Shown here: positions 1-10,866 of the stretch, piece by piece | Layout of the letters: every line of letters begins with the position of its first letter | Numbering within the stretch: the stretch's first letter is position 1 | Source of the DNA: Undibacterium sp. | GTDB lineage: Bacteria; Pseudomonadota; Gammaproteobacteria; Burkholderiales; Burkholderiaceae_D | NCBI RefSeq assembly: GCF_030651495.1 | Contig: NZ_JAUSFI010000023.1 | Span: forward strand, 1-64,000 | Direction of reading: 5' to 3' | DNA length: 64,000 nucleotides | Notes under the pieces: generated by a model | The model's database searches: none | The model's input: the letters and a program-made list of their open reading frames with translations, nothing else | What the model was told of the DNA's origin: nothing | Translations under genes and position numbers: made by a program

Positions 1-253
1 ATCATAAGAAATGCCACATCCATGTCGTTCAGAAGTGGACATTTGGCAACGGAATTATGCAATGCTTTGTGGAAAATGCTTTACATAACAAGAGTCTTAT
101 TGCTACGATTTAATGTAAGCTCGTATAAGTGTCTCCTAAATGGCGGTTTTTAAAAGAAAATTTCACCCGATGCGTTCATTTCTTACGAAACGATCTAGCA
201 TTGGTTTGTTGTTGAAAGTCATAAGATGAGTAATAATTTTTGAGGGGATATCC

Positions 254-1333
254 TTGGCTTTAGATCTGGCATCATTGCTTGGAAAAAAGAATCCGCCCTT
301 GGTTGGTTTGGATATAAGCACTTCTGACGTCAAAATTGTCGAACTTTCAAAAAATGGCGACAATACATACAGACTGGAAAGATGTGGTTCCGAACCTCTT
401 CCGAAGGGAGCTGTGGTTGATGGGAATATCGAGAATATCGAACAAGTTTCTGAGGCAATCCGCAAGGTAATTAAAAAGAGTGGTACCAGCGTGAAAAATG
501 TGGCGCTGGCTATGCCCGCGTCGGCGGTAATTACTAAGAAAATTATTCTTCCTGCCAATTTGAGTGAGCAGTCACTTGAAGTACAAGTTGAATCTGAAGC
601 TAACCAATACATTCCTTTTGCCATGGATGAAGTTAGTTTGGATTTTTGCGTTATCGGACCCGCGGCGAATTCTGAAGAGGATGTTGAAGTCTTACTTGCG
701 GCCTCTCGAAAAGAGAAGATTGAAGATCGTGTTGCGGTTATTGAGGCATCTGGATTGCAGGCCAAAGTAATGGATATTGAGTCGTATGCCGCGCGTGCTT
801 CGATCAGTAGATTGATAGAGCAACAGCCAAATTCTGGACGGGATCAAATTTACGCCTTATTTCAAATTGGTGCCAAGGTCACTTATATTTCGATTTTGCT
901 CAACGGCGAGGTAATTTATGAGCGCGATCAGCAATTTGGCGGTAACCAATTGACGCAAGATATTGTGCGTAACTATGGATTGTCATTTGAAGAAGCTGAA
1001 GCTAAGAAAAAGCAAGGTGATTTACCTGATAGTTACGAAATGGAGTTACTGGAACCTTTTCTCGAAAGTTCTGCTCTTGAAGTAACGCGTGCAATTCAAT
1101 TCTTTTTTACGTCTACGCCCTTTACAAGGGTAGATCAGATTTATCTCGCTGGCGGGTGTGCAGTAATTCCTGGTTTAGTTGAAATTATTGGTGAGCGTAC
1201 TAAGCTCTCAACTTCTGTTGTGAGCCCGTTTAAAGGGATGGATTTGTCTTCTAATGTCAGTGAGAAATTATTGCGCACTGACGCCCCTTCCTATCTAGTA
1301 GCTTGCGGTTTGGCAATGCGGAGATTTGGCTAA
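254..1333 (+). CDS. pilM: Type IV pilus assembly protein PilM (TTG start)
   Basis: Actin-like PilM protein; first gene of a pilMNOPQ cluster; TTG start preceded by GAGGGG Shine-Dalgarno. Confidence 0.95.
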   Translation: MALDLASLLGKKNPPLVGLDISTSDVKIVELSKNGDNTYRLERCGSEPLPKGAVVDGNIENIEQVSEAIRKVIKKSGTSVKNVALAMPASAVITKKIILPANLSEQSLEVQVESEANQYIPFAMDEVSLDFCVIGPAANSEEDVEVLLAASRKEKIEDRVAVIEASGLQAKVMDIESYAARASISRLIEQQPNSGRDQIYALFQIGAKVTYISILLNGEVIYERDQQFGGNQLTQDIVRNYGLSFEEAEAKKKQGDLPDSYEMELLEPFLESSALEVTRAIQFFFTSTPFTRVDQIYLAGGCAVIPGLVEIIGERTKLSTSVVSPFKGMDLSSNVSEKLLRTDAPSYLVACGLAMRRFG

Positions 1334-1965
1334 TGATTAAAATTAACCTGCTTCCCCATCGTGAAGAAAAACGTAAGCGACTTAAGAACGATTTTTATTC
1401 TTTGTTATTGTTTGCTGGTATTGTCGGTGTGGTCATAGTGATTATTATGGGTACTATATTTTCCAGGCAACTTTCAGCTCAAACTGACCGGAATAGTTTC
1501 ATCAACGCGGAAAATCTGAAGCTGGACGAAAAAATTAAAGAAGTGGCAAGTTTGAAGCAAGAGATTGATGGGTTGAAGGCGCGTCAACAAGCGGTTGAGG
1601 ACTTGCAAGGTGATCGTAACCAGCCAGTGTATATGCTTGATGAGTTGGTGAAATTAACACCTGAAGGTGTGTACTTAAAAACACTCAAGCAAGAAGGTCA
1701 GCGTATTTTACTTAATGGTTACGCGCAATCTAACCAGAGAGTTGCTGAGTTTCTATTTAACCTCGGTAATAAATCTGCATGGATGATTAAGCCGGAACTG
1801 ATTGAAATTAAATCTACTGGGATTGGTCAGGGACGTGATGCCAAGAAAGTATTTGATTTTTCTATGAATGTCGGTATCAGGCGCCCGCGCGAAGTGGAGT
1901 CTTCCACTTCAAGTGCCTCGTCAGCTAGTAATTCTGCAGCTTCAGCAGTAGCTGTAAAGCCATGA
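1333..1965 (+). CDS. pilN: Type IV pilus assembly protein PilN
   Basis: MIKINLLPHREEKRK N-terminus typical of PilN; ATG overlaps pilM stop. Confidence 0.95.
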   Translation: MIKINLLPHREEKRKRLKNDFYSLLLFAGIVGVVIVIIMGTIFSRQLSAQTDRNSFINAENLKLDEKIKEVASLKQEIDGLKARQQAVEDLQGDRNQPVYMLDELVKLTPEGVYLKTLKQEGQRILLNGYAQSNQRVAEFLFNLGNKSAWMIKPELIEIKSTGIGQGRDAKKVFDFSMNVGIRRPREVESSTSSASSASNSAASAVAVKP

Positions 1966-1990
1966 ACTGAGATGAAAGAATAAATAAAAA

Positions 1991-2638
1991 ATGGCAAATC
2001 TAAAAGAGCTTAGCGAGTCCATTAGTGCGCAGTTTCGCGATCTAAATGGAGTGCATCCAGGATTGTGGCCGATTGCGCCGAGGATTTTGTCTGCTGTCGG
2101 TTCGGTAGCACTTGTGGTTGTTTTGGGCTGGTATTTTTATTGGAGCGGGCAAATCGATGAGTTAGATGCCGGACAACAAGAAGAGCAAAAATTAAAGGAC
2201 TCGTTCAAACAAAAAATGCAGCAGGCGATTAGCTTGGATGCCTTAAAAGAGCAGCGTAAATTGGTATTGCAATATGTAGCAACGATGGAGAAGCAGTTAC
2301 CAAGCAAGTCAGAGATGGATGCTTTGTTGTCGGATATCAATCAAGCCGGACTAGGACGCGGTATGACGTTTGATTTATTTAAGCCGGGTCAGGTTGTTGC
2401 TAAAGATTATTATGCGGAACTTCCGATTGATATTAAATTATCTGGAAATTTCCATGATATGGGGGAGTTCGCGAGTGATATTGCGAAGTTGCCGCGTATT
2501 GTTACGTTAAATAATTTGAGTATTTCAACTGGCAAGGACTCTAATCTTATTCTTGATGTTGTAGCTAAAACCTTCCGTTATCTTGACCCTGATGAAATCT
2601 CTGCCCAAGCAGCCTTGAAAAAAGGTCCAAAGAAATGA
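1991..2638 (+). CDS. pilO: Type IV pilus inner membrane protein PilO
   Basis: Position in cluster, single TM segment, PilO-like sequence. Confidence 0.93.
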   Translation: MANLKELSESISAQFRDLNGVHPGLWPIAPRILSAVGSVALVVVLGWYFYWSGQIDELDAGQQEEQKLKDSFKQKMQQAISLDALKEQRKLVLQYVATMEKQLPSKSEMDALLSDINQAGLGRGMTFDLFKPGQVVAKDYYAELPIDIKLSGNFHDMGEFASDIAKLPRIVTLNNLSISTGKDSNLILDVVAKTFRYLDPDEISAQAALKKGPKK

Positions 2639-3174
2639 TTAAATTCTGGCAAAAAATTCTAGTTCCTGTGTTGCCACTTTTTATCTTGGCCGGATGTGGT
2701 GATAATGGTGTCGCTGAATTGCAGCAATGGATGGACACGGTAAAAAAAGAGTCGCGCGTAATTATTTCAAAAGTAAGTGAGCCTAAAGTATACGTCCCGG
2801 TAGCTTACTCGGGAAAAGGTCAAATCGATCCATATAATCCAGCTAAATTGCTTGTAGTTCTTGCTCGCATGAAGGCAGAGTCAAATAATGGCTTACGACC
2901 AGATATGGAGAGGCGGAGGGAGGTATTAGAGGCGTTTCCTCTTGATACATTGAAGATGGTCGGCGTTATTGAAAAGGCCAATGTTCGTCAAGCTTTGATT
3001 CTGGTAGATAGAACAATATACCAGGCAAAGATGGGTAATTATGTAGGCCAAAATTTTGGTGTGATCACCAAAATTACCGACGCCGAAATTGAAGTTAAAG
3101 AAATTGTCCAGGATGCCGCAGGGGAATGGACAGAGCGCAAGGCTACGTTAGAGTTGCTGGAGGCAAAAAAATGA
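2635..3174 (+). CDS. pilP: Type IV pilus lipoprotein PilP
   Basis: Lipobox LAGCGD; overlaps pilO and pilQ. Confidence 0.93.
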   Translation: MIKFWQKILVPVLPLFILAGCGDNGVAELQQWMDTVKKESRVIISKVSEPKVYVPVAYSGKGQIDPYNPAKLLVVLARMKAESNNGLRPDMERRREVLEAFPLDTLKMVGVIEKANVRQALILVDRTIYQAKMGNYVGQNFGVITKITDAEIEVKEIVQDAAGEWTERKATLELLEAKK

Positions 3175-5324
3175 ACGCGTTAATAAATACAAGTAAGAGG
3201 AGCGCCATGCGCGTTAAATTTTTTCTAATTAGTTTGTTGATGTTCAGCCAACTTGCATCTGCTGAGTCAAATAGTATTGAGTCAATCACCGCAAACCAGC
3301 AGGGCGTTAATATTATTGTTAAGATTGGGCTGAAAACCCCTCCGGTGAAATCACCACTTGGGTTCGCGATATCCAATCCCGCTCGTATAGCGCTCGATTT
3401 TGCTGATACAACAAATGGCACAGGTAAGACGGCGATCGAGATCGGTATGGGCGACTTGCGCAATGTGAATTTGGTCGAGGCAACAGGTCGTTCTCGGCTA
3501 GTATTTAACTTAAACAAGTCCCTCAATTACGCAACCACCGTCGAGGGAAATATGGTGATTGTTACGATTGATGGGTCGGGTGGTATCGCTACTGCTGTCA
3601 ATTCGGTCGGATTGCCAGTTGTTTCTGCTACGCCTAAGCAAGTTAAGCAAAATTTGCGTGACATTGATTTTCGTCGCGGGAATGTTGGTGAAGGTAGGAT
3701 AATTGTTGATTTGCCGAGCAATCAAGTTGCAGTGGATGTACGTCAGCAAGGGCAGCAAATCATTGTTGACTTCCTTAAAGTTGGTTTGCCTGATATCTTG
3801 CGCCGTCAGTTAGATGTTGCCGATTTTGGCTCTCCCGTGCAGAAAGTTACCACAACTCAGCAAGGTGAGAACGTGCGAATGGTCATTGAGCCTAAGGGAC
3901 TTTGGGAGCATAGTGCTTATCAAAGTGATACTCAGTTGGTCATTGAAGTTAAGCCGATTAAAGAAGATCCTAATAAACTGACGCAAGGCACGCAGGGATA
4001 TCGTGGGGAGCGCTTGTCATTTAACTTCCAGAATATTGAAGTACGGGCATTGTTACAGATTATTGCTGAGTTCAGCGGCCTCAATATTATTGCGAGTGAC
4101 ACGGTAACTGGAAGTTCAACACTGCGCTTGAAAGATGTACCTTGGGATCAGGCATTGGATGTCTTAATGCAGACCAAGGGCTTGGATATGCGCAAGAATG
4201 GAACGGTCTTGTGGATCGCGCCTAAGGACGAGTTGCTTACAAAAGAAAAGCTAGAATTGGAACAAAAGGCACAAATTGCCGAACTCGAGCCAATGAAAAC
4301 TGAATCTTTTCAATTAAACTATCAAAAAGCAGAAGCTTTTAAGCTTGTATTCGGTGTAGATGGTGCCAGTGCCACGTCTAATCGCATGCTATCCAAACGC
4401 GGAAGTGCAGTAATAGAGCCTCGCACAAACCAGTTGTTTGTGACTGATATTCCGTCCAAGTTGGAGGAGGTGCGGAAATTAATTCAAAAGACGGATATTG
4501 CCTCAAAGCAGGTGTTGATTGAGGCGCGTATCGTAGAGGCGGATGATAAATTTAGTAAAAATCTCGGAGCCAAGTTGGGCTTTGCTGACATGCGAGGTCT
4601 TCGTGGCGGGGATACTGGTTATCAGATAAGCGGAAACCAACGAGCTGCATTAACTGGAAACTATTTAGGTGTAGGGGAGCAGACGGGGCAGGCTAAAATC
4701 ACTGACCAAAGCTACATACCTAATACTCAATTTGTAAATTTGCCAGCTCAGGGCATTGGCGGTCTTAATCCAGGAAGTCTGGCAATTAGTCTTTTTTCAG
4801 CCGCAGCCAATCGGTTTCTTAATTTGGAACTGTCAGCTTTAGAAGCCGATGGAAATGGGAAAATTATTTCTAGCCCAAGGATTGTTACTGCGGATCAGCT
4901 TCCTGCTCATATTGAGCAAGGTACTGAGATACCCTATCAGATATCGACGAGCAGTGGCGCGACTTCCATTTCATTTAGAAAAGCAACTTTGAGTCTTGAT
5001 GTGACACCTCAAATTACGCCTGACGGTAACATTGTTTTGCAAGTAGATGTTCATAAAGATAGTCGTGGCGAAGACACCAGAGGCGGCCCGGTTATCAATA
5101 CAAAGCAAGTTAAAACGATGGTATTGGTTGAAAATGGCGGCACTGTTGTACTCGGTGGTATCTACACTCAAGAAGAGCGTGATGACGTAACAAAAGTACC
5201 ATTCCTTGGCGACATTCCATTGTTTGGTTACTTATTTAAAACAAAAGCGCGAACTAATAACAAGACCGAGCTACTAATATTCATTACACCGAAAGTACTA
5301 ACTGACCGCTTGACTGCCAATTAG
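3171..5324 (+). CDS. pilQ: Type IV pilus secretin PilQ
   Basis: AMIN domains and secretin core (VPFLGDIPLFGYLFK); ATG at 3171 overlaps pilP stop. Confidence 0.96.
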   Translation: MNALINTSKRSAMRVKFFLISLLMFSQLASAESNSIESITANQQGVNIIVKIGLKTPPVKSPLGFAISNPARIALDFADTTNGTGKTAIEIGMGDLRNVNLVEATGRSRLVFNLNKSLNYATTVEGNMVIVTIDGSGGIATAVNSVGLPVVSATPKQVKQNLRDIDFRRGNVGEGRIIVDLPSNQVAVDVRQQGQQIIVDFLKVGLPDILRRQLDVADFGSPVQKVTTTQQGENVRMVIEPKGLWEHSAYQSDTQLVIEVKPIKEDPNKLTQGTQGYRGERLSFNFQNIEVRALLQIIAEFSGLNIIASDTVTGSSTLRLKDVPWDQALDVLMQTKGLDMRKNGTVLWIAPKDELLTKEKLELEQKAQIAELEPMKTESFQLNYQKAEAFKLVFGVDGASATSNRMLSKRGSAVIEPRTNQLFVTDIPSKLEEVRKLIQKTDIASKQVLIEARIVEADDKFSKNLGAKLGFADMRGLRGGDTGYQISGNQRAALTGNYLGVGEQTGQAKITDQSYIPNTQFVNLPAQGIGGLNPGSLAISLFSAAANRFLNLELSALEADGNGKIISSPRIVTADQLPAHIEQGTEIPYQISTSSGATSISFRKATLSLDVTPQITPDGNIVLQVDVHKDSRGEDTRGGPVINTKQVKTMVLVENGGTVVLGGIYTQEERDDVTKVPFLGDIPLFGYLFKTKARTNNKTELLIFITPKVLTDRLTAN

Positions 5325-5353
5325 TAAATTAAATTAATATAGTAGGAACAAAT

Positions 5354-6850
5354 ATGAATCAGATGTCTATGGGGACTCAAGTGGCAAAATTATTTCGGTT
5401 TTTCTCAATAGTTATAATGACTGTGAGTCTTTTTGCTTGTGGTGGTGGTGGCGGTTCTGCCGGTTCTGCCGGTTCGGTATCTGGTGGTTCGGTTGATAGT
5501 CAAAGTCCGAACGGAAAAATACAACTTAGTTTAGTTGACCAGGCCGGGGTTGAAAGTAGTCACATTTCTGGATCATCCGGATTACTTGCAAAGGCGAAGA
5601 TAACAAATAGTTCTGGAGCATCAGTTGGGCCTGGAGTTATAGTTACCTTCACGTTGGAAGGGGCGATTGCTGTTTTGTCGTCCACTGCAGGTACTGCGTT
5701 GACTGGCAGCGATGGTATTGCGACTATTGGAATGAAGGCTGGAGTGGGTACCGGCGCCGGAACTCTAACTGCGTCCGCTGTCTTAGTTGGGACTACGAGT
5801 GTCAGCGCCAAAGCCACGTTTGATGTTAGTTCTCCGAACGCGACTCCTGTTGCAATCAATTTTGTAGCGGCTGTACCAAGTGATAAATCTATTGTTATAA
5901 AAGGTGCGGGCGGTATTTTACGTTCGGAGGTCGCTCTGTTGACGTTTGCTGTTGTAGATTCTTCTAACTTGGGTATTGCCAATGTCAAAGTGAATTTTTC
6001 TATGTTACCGGGAACAGATGTCGTTTTGGGCGCGTCTAATGGAATTACTGATCCCTCTGGTAAAGTTACTGTAACAGTTAGTTCAGGTAATTCCGTGACT
6101 ACAGTCGTCGTGAATGCAACGGTAGATGGAACTCTTATAAATACTAAGTCTGACACAATCGCTGTGACTACTGGATTGGTAAACAACGCGCATTTTGATA
6201 TTTACCCAGAAAAACTTAATCTTGAAGCTTTTAATATTGCTGGTATTGAGAACAAAATTACTGCATTTCTTGCAGATGCCAATGGTGGTGTAGTTGCCGA
6301 TGGAATGCCTGTTGCTTTTACTACTGATAGTGGTGCCATTGTTGGTGATGACGGCACAAAAGATACCGCCCGTTGTTTAACTAAGAATGGAGCATGCTCT
6401 GTGATTTGGCGCAGCCAAGCGCCATTTTCTTCCACGCCGACTGTATTTGCAACGGTATCGAATGGCGTTGTTGTACTCGCCAAAAGTACGCAATTTACCG
6501 CCAATGCTTCATATGGTATGTTTGTCGGGCTTCCTGTCACTGTGAATTTCCTGTGTACGACGCCACCAGCGCCGCAGTCATTTGATTTTAGTATTGTTGA
6601 CCAAAATGGTTATTCCATGCCAACAGGCACTACATTTACTCCTTTGGATTTGACTAATGTAACTGCAACAGTCTTTCCTGCAACAGTTACTGCCAAAGCT
6701 GCGGTGAGCTTGGGAGGTACCGGTCATTCAATCACTATTACACCAAAAGCTAGTTGCGCTGCAGGTGATAAAGGCCATCTTTTCCTCGAACTGACTTCGC
6801 CAAAAGGCAGTAAATCTGGGGCGATTCGTATTGATATTGTTTATCAATAG
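5354..6850 (+). CDS. Ig-like (invasin/Big_1-type) domain lipoprotein
   Basis: Lipobox LFACGGGGG, Gly/Ser linker, repeated Ig-like blocks (GxATIGMKAG, PSGKVTVTVSS). Confidence 0.7.
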   Translation: MNQMSMGTQVAKLFRFFSIVIMTVSLFACGGGGGSAGSAGSVSGGSVDSQSPNGKIQLSLVDQAGVESSHISGSSGLLAKAKITNSSGASVGPGVIVTFTLEGAIAVLSSTAGTALTGSDGIATIGMKAGVGTGAGTLTASAVLVGTTSVSAKATFDVSSPNATPVAINFVAAVPSDKSIVIKGAGGILRSEVALLTFAVVDSSNLGIANVKVNFSMLPGTDVVLGASNGITDPSGKVTVTVSSGNSVTTVVVNATVDGTLINTKSDTIAVTTGLVNNAHFDIYPEKLNLEAFNIAGIENKITAFLADANGGVVADGMPVAFTTDSGAIVGDDGTKDTARCLTKNGACSVIWRSQAPFSSTPTVFATVSNGVVVLAKSTQFTANASYGMFVGLPVTVNFLCTTPPAPQSFDFSIVDQNGYSMPTGTTFTPLDLTNVTATVFPATVTAKAAVSLGGTGHSITITPKASCAAGDKGHLFLELTSPKGSKSGAIRIDIVYQ

Positions 6851-6901
6851 GATAAGAATAGACTGCTTGTTTTGTGATTCAATGCGTTTTTAAGGCTTTA
6901 G

Positions 6902-8542
6902 ATGCAAGGCAGTAATATTTTTTTAGTAGGTCTAATGGGCTCGGGCAAAACCACGGTTGGTCGAGCCCTAGCGAAACAACTTAATAAGCGATTCGTCGAT
7001 TCCGATCATGAAATAGAGGCCCGTACCGGGGTCTCTATTCCTGTTATTTTTGAAATCGAGGGTGAGGCTAGCTTTCGTCAGCGTGAGGCGGATGTCATCC
7101 GCGATCTTACCGCTCAGGAAAATATCGTTCTGGCAACTGGTGGCGGGGCCATTCTCAATGAGGCTAGCCGTAAATACCTTCATGAGCGCGGAACCGTTAT
7201 TTATTTGCGGGCGGCTATCAGTAGTATATTGCAGCGTACTCGCTACGATAGGAACCGGCCTCTGCTCCGAACACCCGATCCACGCAAGAAACTGGAAGAG
7301 CTGGAAGCGCAACGTGAGCCTTTATATCAGGAGGTTGCGCATCTGGTGATTGATACCGGTCGGCCAAATGTCCAATTTCTCATGCAATCAATATTGACGC
7401 AGCTGCAGCACATGCCCGGCGCGCTTACCTCAAAGAATTTTTCAGTCATGCATCAACAAACCACAGCGCAAACACTTCAGGTTGACCTTGGTGATCGCAG
7501 TTATCCAATTGCAATTGGACATTCTTTGTTAGCGTCGCAAGATGTTTTGAGCAAACATATTATCGGTCAACGTGTTGCGATCATTACAAACAATGTTGTC
7601 GCGCCTTTGTATTTAACCGCTCTGGAAGAACGGTTACGTGCGCTCGGCAAGCATGTGACCAGTATTATTTTGCCAGATGGCGAAGAACAGAAAACCTGGG
7701 CTAGCCTCATGTTGGTTTTTGATGCCTTACTGGAAGCGAAATGCGACCGTAACATTACCTTGTTGGCTTTGGGCGGGGGGGTGATTGGTGATTTGACTGG
7801 ATTCGCAGCTGCTTCCTACATGCGCGGTGTCCCTTTTGTGCAAATTCCGACCACCTTGTTGTCTCAGGTTGATTCTTCAGTCGGTGGTAAGACGGGAATT
7901 AATCACCCTCTCGGTAAAAACATGATCGGCGCTTTTTACCAACCTCAGGCGGTTATTGCTGACACCTCTACCTTAAATACTCTGCCAGATCGCGAATTGT
8001 CGGCAGGTTTGGCTGAGGTGATTAAGCATGGTGCGATTATTGATGTCGCATTTTTTGACTGGATTGAAGCCAATATCGAAAAATTGCGCGCTAAAGATCC
8101 TGAGGCTATCGCATATGCCATTACTCGTTCTTGTGAAATCAAGGCCGATGTGGTGCGCCAAGATGAGCGCGAGAGTGGTTTGCGCGCTATTCTTAATTTT
8201 GGTCATACGTTTGGCCATGCGATCGAGTCTGGCTTAGGTTATGGCATGTGGCTACATGGCGAAGCTGTTGGTTGTGGGATGGTCATGGCGGCGGATTTGT
8301 CTTGCCGCATGGGATATATCGATTACGTCAGCAAAGTACGGGTACAAAAACTGGTGGAAGCGACTGGTCTGCCAACCATAGCTCCTGATCTTGGTGAAGA
8401 GCGCTGGTTGGAGTTGATGGAAGTTGATAAAAAAAATGAAGGTGGTAAGATTAAATTCATTCTTCTGAAGCCTTTAGGGATGCCACTCATCACTACGGTA
8501 CCCAAAGAGACCTTGCTTGCCACTTTACGAGCCTGTATTTAA
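6902..8542 (+). CDS. aroKB: Bifunctional shikimate kinase / 3-dehydroquinate synthase (AroK-AroB fusion)
   Basis: N-terminal P-loop [13 protein letters not shown]-terminal DHQ synthase [19 protein letters not shown] and [11 protein letters not shown] in one continuous frame. Confidence 0.95.
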   Translation: MQGSNIFLVGLMGSGKTTVGRALAKQLNKRFVDSDHEIEARTGVSIPVIFEIEGEASFRQREADVIRDLTAQENIVLATGGGAILNEASRKYLHERGTVIYLRAAISSILQRTRYDRNRPLLRTPDPRKKLEELEAQREPLYQEVAHLVIDTGRPNVQFLMQSILTQLQHMPGALTSKNFSVMHQQTTAQTLQVDLGDRSYPIAIGHSLLASQDVLSKHIIGQRVAIITNNVVAPLYLTALEERLRALGKHVTSIILPDGEEQKTWASLMLVFDALLEAKCDRNITLLALGGGVIGDLTGFAAASYMRGVPFVQIPTTLLSQVDSSVGGKTGINHPLGKNMIGAFYQPQAVIADTSTLNTLPDRELSAGLAEVIKHGAIIDVAFFDWIEANIEKLRAKDPEAIAYAITRSCEIKADVVRQDERESGLRAILNFGHTFGHAIESGLGYGMWLHGEAVGCGMVMAADLSCRMGYIDYVSKVRVQKLVEATGLPTIAPDLGEERWLELMEVDKKNEGGKIKFILLKPLGMPLITTVPKETLLATLRACI

Positions 8543-8558
8543 ACTTAAGTCTGCTTCT

Positions 8559-9722
8559 ATGTTCACTGATGCGCAACTCGCCCCTTACGCAGCAAAGTCG
8601 ACAAGTTCGCGTGGCCGACGCTATGCAGAGTCGCCGCCTAGCTCCAGATCGGAATTTCAGCGAGATCGCGACAGAATTATTCATAGCACCGCATTCAGGC
8701 GCCTTGAGTATAAAACCCAGGTTTTCATTAATCACGAAGGCGACTTGTTTCGCACTCGCCTGACTCATAGCCTTGAAGTCGCCCAAATAGGTCGGTCGAT
8801 AGCGCGTAATTTGCGGCTGAATGAAGATTTGGTCGAGGCCATTGCGCTAGCGCATGATCTTGGTCATACCCCGTTTGGTCATGCCGGGCAAGATGCCTTG
8901 AATACCTGCATGAAGGACTTTGGCGGCTTTGAGCATAATCTGCAGAGTCTGCGTGTCGTCGATGTCTTGGAAGAGCGTTACGGCGCCTTTGATGGCCTCA
9001 ACCTGACGTTTGAAACCCGTGAAGGCATACTCAAGCATTGTTCACTGAATAACGCCAAAAATTTAGCGGATGTCGGTGAACGATTTATTAATAAAACCCA
9101 GCCTACGCTGGAAGCGCAACTCACCAATCTGGCTGATGAAATCGCCTATAATAATCATGATATAGACGATGGTTTGCGCTCTGGCTTGCTGCTTGAATCT
9201 CAGTTGATGGAACTCGATTTTTATGCGCGGCATCGCCGGGAGGTTGATCTGGTCTACCCTGGCATCAACGGTCGCCGTGCGATTTCGGAAACGATACGAC
9301 GCATGATCAACATCTTGATTGTCGATCTGATTCAGACCTCCGAACAACGTATTGCCGGACATGCGCCAGCTTCCGTCAACGACGTACGTAGTATGGCACC
9401 CATGATCGCTTTTTCTGATGCCATGCATCACGAGGCAAAAATACTGAAGCAATTTTTGCGTGAAAATTTGTATCGTCATTATCTGGTCAATCGCATGACC
9501 AGCAAGGCCAGAACCATCGTGCGTGAATTGTTTGAAATAATGATGGCTGAGCCGATATTATTGCCGCCCGATTATCAAATCAAACATGTGCTGTTAGACG
9601 CCGAATCGCCAGCTGAATTTCAATTTTTACAGGCGCGTAAAATTGCTGACTATATTGCCGGCATGACTGATCGCTACGCGATCAGAGAGCATCGTCGTTT
9701 GTTTTCAATCGAAGAAGTCTAA
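8559..9722 (+). CDS. dgt: Deoxyguanosinetriphosphate triphosphohydrolase-like protein
   Basis: HD-domain dGTPase motifs ([23 protein letters not shown]). Confidence 0.93.
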   Translation: MFTDAQLAPYAAKSTSSRGRRYAESPPSSRSEFQRDRDRIIHSTAFRRLEYKTQVFINHEGDLFRTRLTHSLEVAQIGRSIARNLRLNEDLVEAIALAHDLGHTPFGHAGQDALNTCMKDFGGFEHNLQSLRVVDVLEERYGAFDGLNLTFETREGILKHCSLNNAKNLADVGERFINKTQPTLEAQLTNLADEIAYNNHDIDDGLRSGLLLESQLMELDFYARHRREVDLVYPGINGRRAISETIRRMINILIVDLIQTSEQRIAGHAPASVNDVRSMAPMIAFSDAMHHEAKILKQFLRENLYRHYLVNRMTSKARTIVRELFEIMMAEPILLPPDYQIKHVLLDAESPAEFQFLQARKIADYIAGMTDRYAIREHRRLFSIEEV

Positions 9723-9809
9723 TCAGCGTTTCCTGCAATACTCTTTTTGTCTCTGATTTCCGTACTTTTTTCGTACCTGATTTTCGTGGATTATTCACTG
9801 GAGGTTTGT

Positions 9810-10529
9810 ATGTCACTTATTCAATTACATCGTCTGCTTGGTTCGTCTAATGTTCGTACAGGGCTGGCTGCCGCATTGGTCGCCATCTCTAGCTCTGCGT
9901 TCGCTTTGTCTTTTGGCGACTTGAGCAATCAAGATGCCAGTGCCGGTTTAAAAGCCGCTTTGGAAAAGGGATCTTCAGCCGCTGTGACTAAACTGGGCGC
10001 AGAGAACGGTTTTCTTAGTAATGAAAAGGTCAAAATTCAACTTCCTTCAGTATTAGAAAAAGCGCTTCCTATTTTAAAAATGACAGGGCAAGGTAAGCAA
10101 CTCGATGAACTGGTGATATCGATGAATCGTGCCGCTGAATCCGCCGTGCCGATGGCGAAACCCTTGCTGATCAATGCGGTCAAATCGATGTCAGTAACCG
10201 ACGCTAAAAATATCCTGACCGGCGGCGATACCTCGGTGACCGACTTCTTTAAACAAAAAACAGCGGCACCGCTGGGCGTAAAATTTTTACCCTTGGTCAA
10301 AGGTGTGACGGACAAGGCCGGCTTGTCTGCCAAATATAATAATGTCATGGGGCAGGCGCAAAAATTTGGTGCCGTTTCTGCACAGGAGGCGACGGTAGAA
10401 GGTTATGTAACTCAGCGCGCTTTGGATGGCTTGTATCTGATGATTGCTGAAGAAGAAAAAGCCATTCGTCAGGACCCGATAGGTAGTGGAAGTAAAATCA
10501 TCGGTAAGGTATTCGGTTTGCTGAAATAA
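9810..10529 (+). CDS. DUF4197-family exported protein
   Basis: Signal peptide; LSFGDLSNQDASAGLKAALEKG and C-terminal VFGLLK resemble DUF4197 proteins. Confidence 0.75.
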   Translation: MSLIQLHRLLGSSNVRTGLAAALVAISSSAFALSFGDLSNQDASAGLKAALEKGSSAAVTKLGAENGFLSNEKVKIQLPSVLEKALPILKMTGQGKQLDELVISMNRAAESAVPMAKPLLINAVKSMSVTDAKNILTGGDTSVTDFFKQKTAAPLGVKFLPLVKGVTDKAGLSAKYNNVMGQAQKFGAVSAQEATVEGYVTQRALDGLYLMIAEEEKAIRQDPIGSGSKIIGKVFGLLK

Positions 10530-10693
10530 GATTGATAAGTGTGCTCTGTGGCATTTTTGCCGCAGCCCTGACAAGCATAATGTTGAATAGATGAAAAAAA
10601 TTACAGTATTCGATGAAAGAGATTCTTTCTGGGAAAATTGACTGTATTTTTTATGCCAATATTTTTACTGATTTGTCAAAACGGCTGCTACAT

Positions 10694-10716
10694 CAGGCGC
10701 ACACTCAGTGCGCCTG
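10694..10716. repeat. 9-bp stem hairpin CAGGCGCAC-ACTCA-GTGCGCCTG
   Basis: Perfect inverted repeat in the dgt/DUF4197-liv intergenic region; no T-tract on either side. Confidence 0.6.
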
Positions 10717-10866
10717 CGCTTAGGGGGCACGTGTTTTATGCTGATCTGCGTAGTTTTACTTAAGTACCCTATGTTGCAACGCAAAATGCAGTTTCTGTTA
10801 TGTTGAGTGTTAATACGCAAATCTATTCTTATAGCGTATTTCAACCAAAATAAACTGGAGACGGAC

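Noticed and set aside
5450-5510. GGT/TCT-rich short tandem repeat
   Set aside because: Encodes the Gly/Ser linker after the lipobox; ordinary low-complexity coding sequence.
5560-6186. Long antisense ORF (208 aa) opposite the Ig-like lipoprotein
   Set aside because: Low-complexity shadow frame of a real gene; no RBS or domain features.
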